Assembly: GCF_900105495.1 (NCBI RefSeq)
Contig: NZ_FNTF01000002.1
Location: forward strand, 4,456,501 to 4,520,500
DNA: 64,000 nucleotides
Direction of reading: 5' to 3'
Source: Pseudomonas frederiksbergensis
Lineage (GTDB): Bacteria > Pseudomonadota > Gammaproteobacteria > Pseudomonadales > Pseudomonadaceae
Shown: positions 25,823 through 34,402 of the stretch, in pieces
Position numbering within the stretch: the first letter of the stretch is position 1
Layout: every line of letters begins with the position of its first letter
Position numbers and translations under genes: made by a program
Notes under the pieces: generated by a model
What the model was told of the DNA's origin: nothing
What the model saw: only the letters and a program-made list of their open reading frames with translations
Database searches by the model: none

Positions 25823-26537
25823 GATCGACAACGTACACAAATCCTTCGGCAACCTCGAAGTGGTCAAGGGCGTCAACCTGACGGTGAACAAGGGCGAGGT
25901 GGTGTCGATCATCGGCGGCTCCGGATCGGGCAAGTCGACCCTGCTGATGTGCATCAACGGCCTGGAACCGATCCAGAAAGGCAACATCCGCGTCGACGGT
26001 GTCGAGGTCCATCACAGCGCCACCGACCTCAACCGCCTGCGGCAGAAGATCGGCATCGTCTTCCAGCAATGGAACGCCTTCCCGCACCTGACCGTGCTGG
26101 AAAACGTGATGCTGGCGCCGCGCAAAGTACTGGGCAAGAGCAAGGCCGAAGCCGAGGAACTGGCGGTCAAGCAACTGACCCACGTCGGTCTGGGCGACAA
26201 GCTCAAGGCCTTTCCCGGCAAGCTCTCTGGCGGCCAGCAACAGCGCATGGCGATTGCCCGCGCCCTGGCCATGTCGCCGGACTACATGCTGTTCGACGAA
26301 GCCACTTCGGCCCTCGACCCGCAGTTGGTGGGCGAGGTGCTGGACACCATGCGCATGCTCGCCGAAGACGGTATGACCATGGTGTTGGTGACGCATGAGA
26401 TTCGCTTTGCCCGGGATGTGTCTGATCGTGTGGCGTTCTTTCGCAATGGGCTGGTGCATGAGATCGGTTCGCCGGATCAGGTGATTGGGAATCCGGTGCA
26501 TGCCGAAACTGCGGCGTTTCTGAAATCAGTGAAATAG
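25815..26537 (+). CDS. Polar amino-acid ABC transporter ATPase
   Basis: 240 residues with Walker A GGSGSGKST, the Q-loop in IVFQQWNAFPHLT, signature LSGGQQQRMAIARAL, Walker B MLFDEATSALDP and the switch histidine in LVTHEIRFA. It closely follows the HisP/GlnQ plan. It ends the transporter operon; a REP-pair hairpin follows. Confidence 0.92.
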   Translation: MIEIDNVHKSFGNLEVVKGVNLTVNKGEVVSIIGGSGSGKSTLLMCINGLEPIQKGNIRVDGVEVHHSATDLNRLRQKIGIVFQQWNAFPHLTVLENVMLAPRKVLGKSKAEAEELAVKQLTHVGLGDKLKAFPGKLSGGQQQRMAIARALAMSPDYMLFDEATSALDPQLVGEVLDTMRMLAEDGMTMVLVTHEIRFARDVSDRVAFFRNGLVHEIGSPDQVIGNPVHAETAAFLKSVK

Positions 26538-26542
26538 CTAAT

Positions 26543-26628
26543 GGCCCTATCGCGAGCAGGCTCACTCCCACAGGGTTTGGTGGTGTACACAAAATCAGTG
26601 TGGGAGTGAGCCTGCTCGCGATGAGGCC
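26543..26628. repeat. REPIN: inverted pair of Pseudomonas REP palindromes
   Basis: Two REP units in opposite orientation, atcgcgagcaggctcactcc and its complement ggagtgagcctgctcgcgat, flank about 26 bases. The whole 86-base element can fold into one long hairpin. It lies between the ATPase stop and the second racemase-family gene. Such elements are mobilised by RAYT transposases acting in trans. Confidence 0.85.
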
Positions 26629-26654
26629 CTAACAAACAAAACAAGGAGCAGACC

Positions 26655-27683
26655 ATGCGCTCATCGAAAGTCATCCATGTCGTCAGCTGCCACGCCGAAG
26701 GCGAAGTCGGCGATGTGATTGTCGGCGGCGTCGCGCCGCCACCCGGGGCCACCGTGTGGGAACAGTCGCGCTGGATTGCCAAGGATCAGACCCTGCGCAA
26801 CTTCGTCCTCAACGAGCCGCGCGGTGGCGTGTTCCGCCACGTCAACTTGCTGGTGCCGGCCAAGGATCCTCGGGCACAGATGGCCTGGATCATCATGGAA
26901 CCGGCCGACACGCCGCCGATGTCCGGTTCCAACTCACTGTGCGTGGCCACCGTGTTGCTCGACAGCGGCATCCTGCCGATGACCGAACCGCAAACCCGGC
27001 TGGTGCTCGAAGCGCCGGGCGGGCTGATCGAAGCGGTGGCCGACTGCCGTGACGGCAAGGTCGAACGGGTGGAAATCAAGAACGTGCCCTCCTTCGCTGA
27101 CCGTCTCGACGCCTGGATCGAAGTTGAAGGCGTCGGCTCATTGCAGGTCGACACCGCGTACGGCGGCGACAGTTTTGTGATCGCCGATGCCAAGCGCCTG
27201 GGCTTTTCCATTCGTCCTGATGAGGCGGCCGAACTAGTCGAGGTCGGGCTGAAAATCACCCGCGCGGCCAACGAACAATTGGGCTTCGTCCATCCGCTGA
27301 ACCCCGAGTGGTCGCACATTTCCTTCTGCCAGATCGCGGCGCCCCTCGTCTATGAAAACGGCATCGCCACCGGCGCCAACGCGGTGGTGATCCAACCTGG
27401 CAAGATCGACCGTTCGCCGACCGGCACCGGCTGCTCGGCGCGCATGGCGGTGTTGCAGGCGAAGGGCTTGATGCAGGTCGGCGAACGTTTTATCGGCCGT
27501 TCGATCATCGGTTCCGAGTTTCACTGCCGCATCGATTCGCTGACCGAAGTGGCCGGACGCCCGGCGATCTACCCGTGCATTTCCGGCCGGGCCTGGATCA
27601 CTGGCACTCACCAATTGCTGCTCGATCAGAGCGATCCGTGGCCACAAGGCTATCGCCTCTCTGACACTTGGCCTGGGGCCTGA
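26655..27683 (+). CDS. Proline-racemase-family protein with Ser/Thr active-site pair (probable hydroxyproline dehydratase)
   Basis: 342 residues of the proline racemase superfamily, but both catalytic positions differ from the epimerase at 17295. MSGSN (S90) replaces MCGHG, and SPTGTGCS (T256) replaces SPCGTGTS, with a cysteine instead at 260. From memory of the family, Cys/Cys members are racemases or epimerases, while Cys/Thr members are trans-3-hydroxy-L-proline dehydratases. A Thr in the second position points to dehydratase chemistry, giving delta1-pyrroline-2-carboxylate, but the Ser in the first position is atypical. ACAAGGAGCAGACC precedes the ATG. Gene context supports a hydroxyproline substrate. 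Confidence 0.8.
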   Translation: MRSSKVIHVVSCHAEGEVGDVIVGGVAPPPGATVWEQSRWIAKDQTLRNFVLNEPRGGVFRHVNLLVPAKDPRAQMAWIIMEPADTPPMSGSNSLCVATVLLDSGILPMTEPQTRLVLEAPGGLIEAVADCRDGKVERVEIKNVPSFADRLDAWIEVEGVGSLQVDTAYGGDSFVIADAKRLGFSIRPDEAAELVEVGLKITRAANEQLGFVHPLNPEWSHISFCQIAAPLVYENGIATGANAVVIQPGKIDRSPTGTGCSARMAVLQAKGLMQVGERFIGRSIIGSEFHCRIDSLTEVAGRPAIYPCISGRAWITGTHQLLLDQSDPWPQGYRLSDTWPGA

Positions 27684-27781
27684 GCACAGCCTTACAAACC
27701 CTCATCCAAAACTCTGACAAACGGCTAGCAAAAAACCCCCTCGTAACTGAAAAAAGCACTGGCCGAGTCTATTCACTTGAA

Positions 27782-27797
27782 ATATCGTATACGAAAT
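27782..27797. promoter_or_regulatory. TCGTATACGA operator before the deaminase gene
   Basis: The 16-mer atatcgtatacgaaat is identical to the one at 21836 and lies 24 bases before the start codon of the DapA-type gene. In this position a bound protein would block transcription or initiation, consistent with a repressor. Confidence 0.65.
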
Positions 27798-27821
27798 ACA
27801 ATTAACAAACCGGAGGCAACA

Positions 27822-28739
27822 ATGAGCAAGCGCATTAACTGGAGTGGTGTTTTCCCAGCGGTGACCACTCAATTCAACGACGACTTCTCCATCAACCTGG
27901 AAAAAACCCATCAGGTGATTTCCAACGTGATCCGTGACGGCGTGTCGGGCCTGGTGGTGTGTGGTTCGGTGGGGGAAAACACCTCGCTGAGCGCCGAAGA
28001 AAAAATCGCCGTGACCGAAGTCGCGGTCGACGCTTCCCGTGGTCGCGTGCCGGTGATTTGCGGTGTGGCCGAATTCACCAGCATTCAAGCGGCCAAGGTG
28101 GCCAACGCAGTGCGCCGGGTCGGCGTCGACGGCGTCATGCTGATGCCGGCGCTGGTCTACGGTTCCAAGCCGTTCGAGACCGCCGAGCACTACCGCTACG
28201 TGGCGAAAAACGCCGACGTACCGCTGATGGTTTACAACAACCCGCCGATCTACAAAAACGACGTGACCCCGGACATCCTGATTTCCCTGGCCGATTGCGA
28301 CAACGTGGTGTGCTTCAAGGATTCCTCCGGCGATACCCGTCGTTTTATCGACGTGCGCAATGAAGTGGGCGACCGTTTTGTACTGTTCGCCGGCCTTGAT
28401 GACGTGGTGCTGGAAAGCATCGCCGTGGGGGCCGAAGGCTGGGTCTCGGGCATGTCCAACGTGTTCCCGAAAGAAGGCGAAACCATTTTCCGCCTGGCCA
28501 AGGCCGGTCGCTTCGCCGAAGCCATGCCGATCTATGAGTGGCTGATGCCGATCCTGCACCTCGACGCCCGTGCCGACCTGGTGCAGTGCATCAAGCTGTG
28601 CGAAGCCATCGCCGGTCGCGGTAGCGCCCTGACTCGCCCTCCACGCCTGGCCCTGCCGGAAGCCGATCGGGTTTTCGTCGAGCAGATCATGGCCAAGGCC
28701 CTGGCCAATCGTCCGGAACTGCCGGACGTCGGTCTCTGA
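27822..28739 (+). CDS. DapA-family delta1-pyrroline-4-hydroxy-2-carboxylate deaminase
   Basis: 305 residues of the N-acetylneuraminate lyase/DHDPS superfamily. The Schiff-base lysine is in VVCFKDSSGDTRR, the proton-relay tyrosine in LMVYNNPP and the substrate-carboxylate loop in GSVGENTSLS. In hydroxyproline loci this family deaminates and dehydrates delta1-pyrroline-4-hydroxy-2-carboxylate to 2-oxoglutarate semialdehyde. CGGAGG lies five bases before the ATG. The semialdehyde dehydrogenase follows in the same direction, and an operator lies just upstream. Confidence 0.88.
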   Translation: MSKRINWSGVFPAVTTQFNDDFSINLEKTHQVISNVIRDGVSGLVVCGSVGENTSLSAEEKIAVTEVAVDASRGRVPVICGVAEFTSIQAAKVANAVRRVGVDGVMLMPALVYGSKPFETAEHYRYVAKNADVPLMVYNNPPIYKNDVTPDILISLADCDNVVCFKDSSGDTRRFIDVRNEVGDRFVLFAGLDDVVLESIAVGAEGWVSGMSNVFPKEGETIFRLAKAGRFAEAMPIYEWLMPILHLDARADLVQCIKLCEAIAGRGSALTRPPRLALPEADRVFVEQIMAKALANRPELPDVGL

Positions 28740-28852
28740 GTGATTGCCGGGCGGGGGCCATCGCGGATCGCAGCGCCGGCCCCACCATCCCTCGCCACAG
28801 TTTTGTGTCCGGCGCGCCTTTCCCTTTGCCCCCATTTCGACGGGAGTTTTCC

Positions 28853-30433
28853 ATGCCCCACATCATCGGCCACAACTACATCGGCGGCGCACGCAGTGCC
28901 GTCGGCAACATCACCGTGCAAAGCCATGACGCCAGCACCGGTGAAGCGCTGCCCTACTCGTTCACGCAAGCCACCGTTGAGGAAGTGGACGCCGCTGCCC
29001 AGTCCGCGGCGGCAGCCTACCCGGCCTTTCGCAATTTGCCGGCGAGCCGCCGCGCAGAATTCCTCGAGGCTATCGCCGCGCAACTGGATGCGCTGGACGA
29101 TGAGTTCGTTGCCCTGGTCACCCGTGAGACGGCGCTGCCGACCGGGCGCATTCAGGGTGAGCGCGGCCGCACCAGCGGTCAGATGCGCTTGTTCGCTCAG
29201 GTCCTGCGCCGTGGCGATTTCTACGGTGCGCGTATCGACCGCGCCTTGCCCGACCGTCAGCCGCTGCCACGTGTGGATTTGCGTCAGTACCGGATCGGCG
29301 TCGGTCCGGTCGCGGTGTTCGGTGCGAGCAATTTCCCGTTGGCGTTCTCCACCGCCGGTGGCGACACCGCTGCCGCCCTGGCCGCCGGTTGTCCAGTGGT
29401 GTTCAAGGCCCACAGTGGGCATATGGCGACTGCTGAACTCGTGGCCGATGCGATCCTGCGCGCCGCCGAGCAAGCCGGCATGCCCAAGGGTGTGTTCAAC
29501 ATGATCTACGGCGCGGGTGTCGGCGAAGCGTTGGTCAAGCATCCGGCGATCCAGGCAGTGGGTTTTACCGGCTCGCTCAAGGGCGGTCGTGCCCTCTGCG
29601 ACATGGCCGCTGCACGGCCTCAACCGATTCCGGTGTTCGCCGAAATGAGCAGCATCAATCCGGTGCTGGTGCTGCCCGAAGCCCTGCGACTGAGGGGCGA
29701 GAAAATCGCCAGTGAACTCGCCGCGTCAGTGGTGCTCGGTTGCGGGCAGTTCTGCACCAATCCCGGCTTGGTAATCGGCATTCGCTCCCCCGAGTTCAGC
29801 GCATTTGTTGAATCACTCAGTGCGGCAATGGCCGACCAGCCGGGGCAAACCATGCTCAATGCCGGGACGTTAACCAGCTACGTCAAGGGCGTGCAGGCGC
29901 TGCACGCGCATCCGCACATCAGCCACCTGGCCGGCCACGAACAACAGGGCAAGCAGGCCCAGCCGCAGCTGTTCAAGGCCGACGTCAGCCTGTTGCTCAG
30001 TGGCGATCCGCTGTTGCAGGAAGAAGTTTTCGGGCCGACTACCGTGTTGGTAGAAGTGGCCGACAAGGCCGAACTGCAACGGGCATTGCAGAGTTTGCAC
30101 GGCCAACTCACGGCCACTCTGATTGCCGAAGCCGGTGACTTGCAAACCCATGGCGAACTTCTGCCGCTGCTTGAACAGAAAGTCGGCCGGGTGCTGTTCA
30201 ACGGCTACCCGACCGGCGTCGAAGTCTGCGATGCAATGGTACACGGCGGGCCCTACCCGGCCACCTCCGATGCTCGTGGCACCTCGGTCGGCAGCCTGGC
30301 CATCGAGCGTTTCCTGCGCCCGGTGTGCTATCAGAACTGCCCGGATGCGCTCTTGCCCGACGCGCTGAAAAATGCCAATTCGCTGGGCATTGCCCGTCTG
30401 GTCGATGGCAATAGCCACCGCGAACCGCTGTAA
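28853..30433 (+). CDS. 2-oxoglutarate semialdehyde dehydrogenase
   Basis: 526 residues, the length typical of the alpha-ketoglutaric semialdehyde dehydrogenases of sugar and hydroxyproline pathways. The oxyanion and cofactor region AVFGASNFPLAFSTAGGDT, general-base segment VFAEMSSINPV and catalytic cysteine in GCGQFCTNPGLV are present. GGGAG precedes the ATG by six bases. It converts the product of the upstream deaminase to 2-oxoglutarate, completing trans-4-hydroxyproline degradation. Confidence 0.9.
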   Translation: MPHIIGHNYIGGARSAVGNITVQSHDASTGEALPYSFTQATVEEVDAAAQSAAAAYPAFRNLPASRRAEFLEAIAAQLDALDDEFVALVTRETALPTGRIQGERGRTSGQMRLFAQVLRRGDFYGARIDRALPDRQPLPRVDLRQYRIGVGPVAVFGASNFPLAFSTAGGDTAAALAAGCPVVFKAHSGHMATAELVADAILRAAEQAGMPKGVFNMIYGAGVGEALVKHPAIQAVGFTGSLKGGRALCDMAAARPQPIPVFAEMSSINPVLVLPEALRLRGEKIASELAASVVLGCGQFCTNPGLVIGIRSPEFSAFVESLSAAMADQPGQTMLNAGTLTSYVKGVQALHAHPHISHLAGHEQQGKQAQPQLFKADVSLLLSGDPLLQEEVFGPTTVLVEVADKAELQRALQSLHGQLTATLIAEAGDLQTHGELLPLLEQKVGRVLFNGYPTGVEVCDAMVHGGPYPATSDARGTSVGSLAIERFLRPVCYQNCPDALLPDALKNANSLGIARLVDGNSHREPL

Positions 30434-30458
30434 AACCACTCAATCGAGTAGCGACCTC

Positions 30459-30551
30459 CTGTAGGAGTGAGCCTGCTCGCGATAGCGGTGGGTCAGTTGG
30501 CAGCAGTGCTGAATGTACCGCCGCCATCGCGAACAGGCTCACTCCCACAGG
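30459..30551. repeat. REPIN: second inverted REP pair
   Basis: The units ggagtgagcctgctcgcgat and atcgcgaacaggctcactcc lie about 50 bases apart in opposite orientation, the same family as the pair at 26543. It sits between the convergent dehydrogenase and reductase genes, where it may also act as a bidirectional transcription end. Confidence 0.85.
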
Positions 30552-30574
30552 GGGGTTGGTTGCCCTCCGTTTCT

Positions 30575-31582
30575 TCAATCCAGCAGGGCTTTCAAGTCGT
30601 TGTACAAGGCTTCGGGAATCTGCACGCCCTCCACCAGGCTGCGCGCTCTCGCCTCGTAACGCCGTTGCGACGGCAAGCGCGCGCCCTGCCCTTGTATGCT
30701 CTGGAACATCACTTCGGCACGGGCCAGATGCTGCTCGGTGGCCTCGCCGAGAAAGCGTCGCGGATCGAGGGCGATGATCAGCTCGCCGTGGTACGGCGAC
30801 GATTTGCTGCCCGCGTCGTACGCCAACGATTCGGCACTGGTCAGGTCACCAATCAACGGCCCGGCGATCAATTCCACCATGGCGGCCAGCGCCGAACCCT
30901 TGTGCCCACCGAACGTCAGCATCGCGCCGGCATCGAGTACCACGTTCGCATCAGTACTCGGCTGCCCGTCTGCATCGACGCCCCAACCTTCGGGAATCGC
31001 CTTGCCGGCACGTCGATGCAACTCGATATCGCCACGGGCAATCGCGCTGGTGGCGAAGTCGAACACAAACGGATCCTTGCCCAAACGCGGCCAGCCAAAC
31101 GCAATGGGATTAGTGCCGAACACCGGCTGACTGCCCCCCGCCGGCGCGACCCAGGCATGGCTGGGATTACACGCCAGCGCTACGAGGCCGGCAGCAGTGA
31201 GCTGCTCGATCTCGACCCACAGGGCGGAAAAATGCACACAGCGATTGATCGCCAGAGCTGCAATCCCGTTTGCCCGGGTTTTCTCCTGCAGCAATGGCAG
31301 ACCCGCCTGAAACGCCAACTGGGAGAAACCACCCGCCGCATCGACCCGCACGATCGACGGGGCCTGATCGATCACCCGTGGCTCGGCATCGGCCGCCACC
31401 TTGCCGGCCCTGAGCGAATTCACACACCCCAATACCCGATACAAACCATGGGAGGCGCAGCCATCGCGCTCGCCGGCCATCACCGTGGCGGCCACCGCCT
31501 GAGCGTGGGCAAGGTTGAAACCGTTGTGCAGCAAGATCGATTCGGCCAGCTCGTGAGCTTCGGCCAGGGACAGTCGTTTCAT
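30575..31582 (-). CDS. Delta1-pyrroline-2-carboxylate reductase (malate/L-lactate dehydrogenase family)
   Basis: 335 residues of the Ldh_2/DpkA fold: ERDGCASHGLYRV with the catalytic histidine, HFSALWVEIEQL, PVFGTNPIAFGWP for the NAD(P) site and GGHKGSALAAMVELIAG. In hydroxyproline loci this enzyme reduces delta1-pyrroline-2-carboxylate, the product of cis- and trans-3-hydroxyproline dehydratases, to L-proline. AAGGAG six bases before the ATG at 31580-31582 fixes the start; the longer upstream frame is not family-like. It is convergent with the semialdehyde dehydrogenase and divergent from the first Ohr gene. Confidence 0.85.
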   Translation of the reverse strand: MKRLSLAEAHELAESILLHNGFNLAHAQAVAATVMAGERDGCASHGLYRVLGCVNSLRAGKVAADAEPRVIDQAPSIVRVDAAGGFSQLAFQAGLPLLQEKTRANGIAALAINRCVHFSALWVEIEQLTAAGLVALACNPSHAWVAPAGGSQPVFGTNPIAFGWPRLGKDPFVFDFATSAIARGDIELHRRAGKAIPEGWGVDADGQPSTDANVVLDAGAMLTFGGHKGSALAAMVELIAGPLIGDLTSAESLAYDAGSKSSPYHGELIIALDPRRFLGEATEQHLARAEVMFQSIQGQGARLPSQRRYEARARSLVEGVQIPEALYNDLKALLD

Positions 31583-31752
31583 CGTCAACTCCTTGGACAG
31601 ACCGTTCAGACTGACCCATTCCTGACGCCACGGCTTGATCGCTTTAAGCCCGGTCGACGACGAATTCGGCATATCCCGCCAATAAGCCATTCGTCGGCTG
31701 GACCTGCCACCGCCCCTTGACACTGATTGAGCTCTGCGCGAGTATTATTTCA

Positions 31753-31779
31753 ATCGCATACGATACAAACGTATACGAC
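31753..31779. promoter_or_regulatory. Tandem TCGYATACGA sites before the first Ohr gene
   Basis: tcgcatacga and cgtatacga lie with a 15-base period, about 40-65 bases before the Ohr gene start. They match the core of the sites at 21836 and 27782. A regulator bound to two sites on nearly the same DNA face is suggested. Confidence 0.55.
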
Positions 31780-31818
31780 ACACAAGCCGCACCTATTGAA
31801 ACATTGAGGATTCATTCC

Positions 31819-32271
31819 ATGAGCAAGATCGAAAAAGTACTGGCCACCGGCAAAACCCACACCACCGTCAGCCACGCTGGCACTACCTCGCGCGGCCATG
31901 ACGGCAGCCTCGACATCACCTTGTCGACACCCGGCATCGCCAAGCCCGCCCACGTGTTTGCAGCCACCCAGCCGCACCCGACTGCCGAGCAACTGTTCGC
32001 CGGCGCCTGGTCGGCCTGCTACACCGCCGCCGTCGGGTTGGTGGCCGGTGAGATGAATGTGGTGCTGCCGTCGGATCTGTCTGTCGACATCGAAGTCGAT
32101 CTGGGTCAGACCGGTCCAGCCTATTTCCTACAGGCTCGATTGACCCTGCGGGTGCCGGGTTTGTCCCACGATATCGCCACGAGACTGGCGCACACCGCCG
32201 ATCAAATCTGCCCGTACTCAAAAGCGACGCGGGGTAACATTGACGTGGCCCTGAACGTCCTCACGGCTTGA
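31819..32271 (+). CDS. OsmC/Ohr-family organic hydroperoxide reductase, copy 1
   Basis: 150 residues with the two redox cysteines of the Ohr subfamily, one in WSACYTAAV (about 70) and one in ICPYSKATRGN (about 130). Ohr enzymes reduce organic and lipid hydroperoxides using lipoylated proteins as electron donors. The ATG follows GAGGA by about 9 bases. A paralogue of nearly the same length follows at 32369 and an OhrR-type regulator at 32943, forming a peroxide-response island. Confidence 0.88.
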   Translation: MSKIEKVLATGKTHTTVSHAGTTSRGHDGSLDITLSTPGIAKPAHVFAATQPHPTAEQLFAGAWSACYTAAVGLVAGEMNVVLPSDLSVDIEVDLGQTGPAYFLQARLTLRVPGLSHDIATRLAHTADQICPYSKATRGNIDVALNVLTA

Positions 32272-32306
32272 CGCACCGCTTCGATCGGCATTCAAGTGCG
32301 CCATAT

Positions 32307-32336
32307 ATATCGCATACGCTTTAAGCGCATACGAAT
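32307..32336. promoter_or_regulatory. Tandem cgcatacg sites before the second Ohr gene
   Basis: cgcatacg at 32311 and 32326 gives the same 15-base period as in front of the first paralogue, about 35-60 bases before the ATG. Conservation of spacing as well as core sequence argues for a real operator rather than chance. Confidence 0.55.
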
Positions 32337-32368
32337 CACAACCCCTACCAAATATTGAGGACACAACC

Positions 32369-32809
32369 ATGAACAAGATTGAAAAAGTCCTGGCTACAGG
32401 CAAAACCCACACCACATTCAGCGACGGTAACAACTCTTCCCGCGGCCTCGCCATGCAGCTCTCGTCGCCTGGAAACCCTCGGCTGGCACACGAGTTCGCC
32501 GCCATTGTGCCGCACCCCACTGCAGAGCAGTTTTTCGCCGGCGCATGGTCGGCCTGCTACACCGCTGCCGTCGAACTGGCGGCGAAAAATATGCAGGTGA
32601 CACTGCCGCCCAATCTGGCCATCGATATTGAGGTCGATCTGGGCCAAACCGGCCCGGCCTACTTCCTCCAGGCCCGGCTGACCCTTCGCGTGCCAGGCTT
32701 GACGCAAGATGTCGCGACGGAGCTGGCGCACGCCGCCGACCAAATCTGCCCGTACTCGAAGGCAACGCGCGGCAATATCAACGTGGTCATCAACGCCCTG
32801 ACCGCGTGA
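32369..32809 (+). CDS. OsmC/Ohr-family organic hydroperoxide reductase, copy 2
   Basis: 146 residues, clearly a paralogue of the gene at 31819: both begin with an almost identical KIEKVLATGKTHTT segment and share WSACYTAAV, DLGQTGPAYFLQARLTLRVP and QICPYSKATRGNI. Both redox cysteines are kept. The most variable part is residues 17-35, near the substrate-entry region in Ohr structures. It has its own tandem operator, so the copies can be expressed separately. Confidence 0.88.
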   Translation: MNKIEKVLATGKTHTTFSDGNNSSRGLAMQLSSPGNPRLAHEFAAIVPHPTAEQFFAGAWSACYTAAVELAAKNMQVTLPPNLAIDIEVDLGQTGPAYFLQARLTLRVPGLTQDVATELAHAADQICPYSKATRGNINVVINALTA

Positions 32810-32942
32810 TGCAACGTACGACCGGTTCGACTTTCGCCGTCGAACCGGTTGCTACCTCAGTTAGAGTCATGCCGATACAATCGCACACGAGTTATATTTC
32901 ACTTTTTTGCGAGCCATTCGTCTTTGGCCAACGAGGATGTAC

Positions 32943-33404
32943 ATGAAACCCACCGACAACGTCGTCCCCGACAACCTGAAGCTTTCCGAATTTCTGTGTT
33001 TTGCGGTCTATTCCACCAACCTGGCCTTCGGCAAGGCGTACAAGCCAATACTCGAGCAGCTTGGGCTGACCTATACGCAATACATCACCATCGTCGCGCT
33101 ATGGGAGGAAGACCATCAGACCGTCGGCAGCCTGGGCGAGAAGCTGTTTCTGGAATCGAACACGCTGACCCCGATCCTGAAGAAGCTGGAAGCGATGGGC
33201 TTTTTGCAAAGGCAGCGCGATCCCGAGGACGAGCGCCAGGTGCGCATCAGCCTGACGAAGAACGGTCGACAGCTGCGCGAAAGCCAACCGGAAATGGGCC
33301 TCGCCGACGCGACAGGCCTGACGCTCGACGAGTTCGCGCTCCTGCAGAAGGCGATCGTGAAGTTGCGCGGCAATCTGATCAAGTCGACGAAAGCCGGGGA
33401 ATGA
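32943..33404 (+). CDS. ohrR: MarR-family peroxide sensor of the OhrR type
   Basis: 153 residues. The peroxide-sensing cysteine of OhrR is in the N-terminal LCFAVYSTNLAFGKAY, the same LCFAxYS context as known one-Cys and two-Cys OhrRs. The tyrosines of TYTQYITIVALWEE and the winged helix KLFLESNTLTPILKKLEAMG with basic wing RDPEDERQVRISLT follow. OhrR represses ohr until organic hydroperoxide oxidises the cysteine. GAGG precedes the ATG by six bases. It follows the two Ohr genes on the same strand. Confidence 0.85.
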   Translation: MKPTDNVVPDNLKLSEFLCFAVYSTNLAFGKAYKPILEQLGLTYTQYITIVALWEEDHQTVGSLGEKLFLESNTLTPILKKLEAMGFLQRQRDPEDERQVRISLTKNGRQLRESQPEMGLADATGLTLDEFALLQKAIVKLRGNLIKSTKAGE

Positions 33405-33417
33405 GCCGGCGTGTGCA

Positions 33418-34314
33418 CTAGCGCACCGCTTCATCCCGCACCACCCCGCGCTCCTCCAGCAAGCGTACAAACATGGTCAGGCTTTGCGACACCGTCCCCC
33501 GGCGCCACACCAGCCAGGTGCGCAAATAGCGGAACGATTCCGATAGCGGCCAGACGCTCACCGTGGTGCATCCGGGCATGCTGTTGAGCATGCTGCGGGG
33601 CATCAGCGCCAGACCAGCACCGGCGCTGACGCACGCGAGCATGCCGTGATAGGACTCCATTTCGAAAATCTTGCCGGGCACCGCCGCGTCCTTGGCGAAC
33701 CAGCTTTCGAAGTGGTGTCGATAGGAGCAATTGGAGCGAAAGGCATAGATGTTTTCGCCATTGACGTCCCGCGCACGATGGATCGGGGAATGGTTGAGCG
33801 GTGCGATCACCACCATTTCTTCCTCGAACGCCGGCACGCCCTCCAATGCCGGGTGCAGCACCGGCCCGTCGACAAACGCGGCCGCCAGTCGTCCCGACAA
33901 CACGCCGTCGATCATGGTCCCCGAAGGTCCGGTGGACAGGTCCAGCTCGACCTTGGCGTGCTTCTGGTTATACGCAGCCAATAGCTCAGGGATACGCACC
34001 GCAGCGGTGCTCTCCAGTGACCCCAGCGGAAACGATCCCTGCGGTTCTTCGCCCGCCACGGTCGCGCGAGCCTCCTGGACCAGATCGAGAATGCGCCGGG
34101 CATAGTCGAGGAAACTCCAGCCGGCCGGCGACAGACGCAGGCGACTCTTCTCGCGGATAAACAGGTCTACGCCCAGATCCAGCTCCAGCTGCTTGATCCG
34201 CGTCGTCAGGTTCGACGGCACCCGGTGGATGTGCTGAGCCGCCGCGCTGATGCTGCCGTGCTCGGCGACGGCTTTGAAAATTTCCAGCTGTACCAGATCC
34301 AAATCATTCTCCAA
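33418..34314 (-). CDS. LysR-family regulator (PtrR/YneJ-like)
   Basis: 298 residues. The winged helix is at the N terminus ([20 protein letters not shown], then [16 protein letters not shown]) and the substrate-binding domain spans about 90-290. Divergence from an NAD-dependent succinate-semialdehyde dehydrogenase with an 88-base gap matches the enterobacterial yneJ-yneI (ptrR-sad) pair of putrescine/GABA utilisation, so I infer the same job. It ends convergent with the OhrR gene. Confidence 0.85.
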   Translation of the reverse strand: MENDLDLVQLEIFKAVAEHGSISAAAQHIHRVPSNLTTRIKQLELDLGVDLFIREKSRLRLSPAGWSFLDYARRILDLVQEARATVAGEEPQGSFPLGSLESTAAVRIPELLAAYNQKHAKVELDLSTGPSGTMIDGVLSGRLAAAFVDGPVLHPALEGVPAFEEEMVVIAPLNHSPIHRARDVNGENIYAFRSNCSYRHHFESWFAKDAAVPGKIFEMESYHGMLACVSAGAGLALMPRSMLNSMPGCTTVSVWPLSESFRYLRTWLVWRRGTVSQSLTMFVRLLEERGVVRDEAVR

Positions 34315-34402
34315 ACGTGAACGTTATGCTCAGTATTATTCAGTTTCCAGAAAACAATCGCCACCGTAACCTGAGCGCATCCCCACCTCGCAGGACGGTG
34401 CC

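Noticed and set aside
31753..32336. Possible short CRISPR-like array from repeated cgcatacg words
   Set aside because: Only two copies per promoter, eight bases each, with no uniform spacers; operator sites explain them better.
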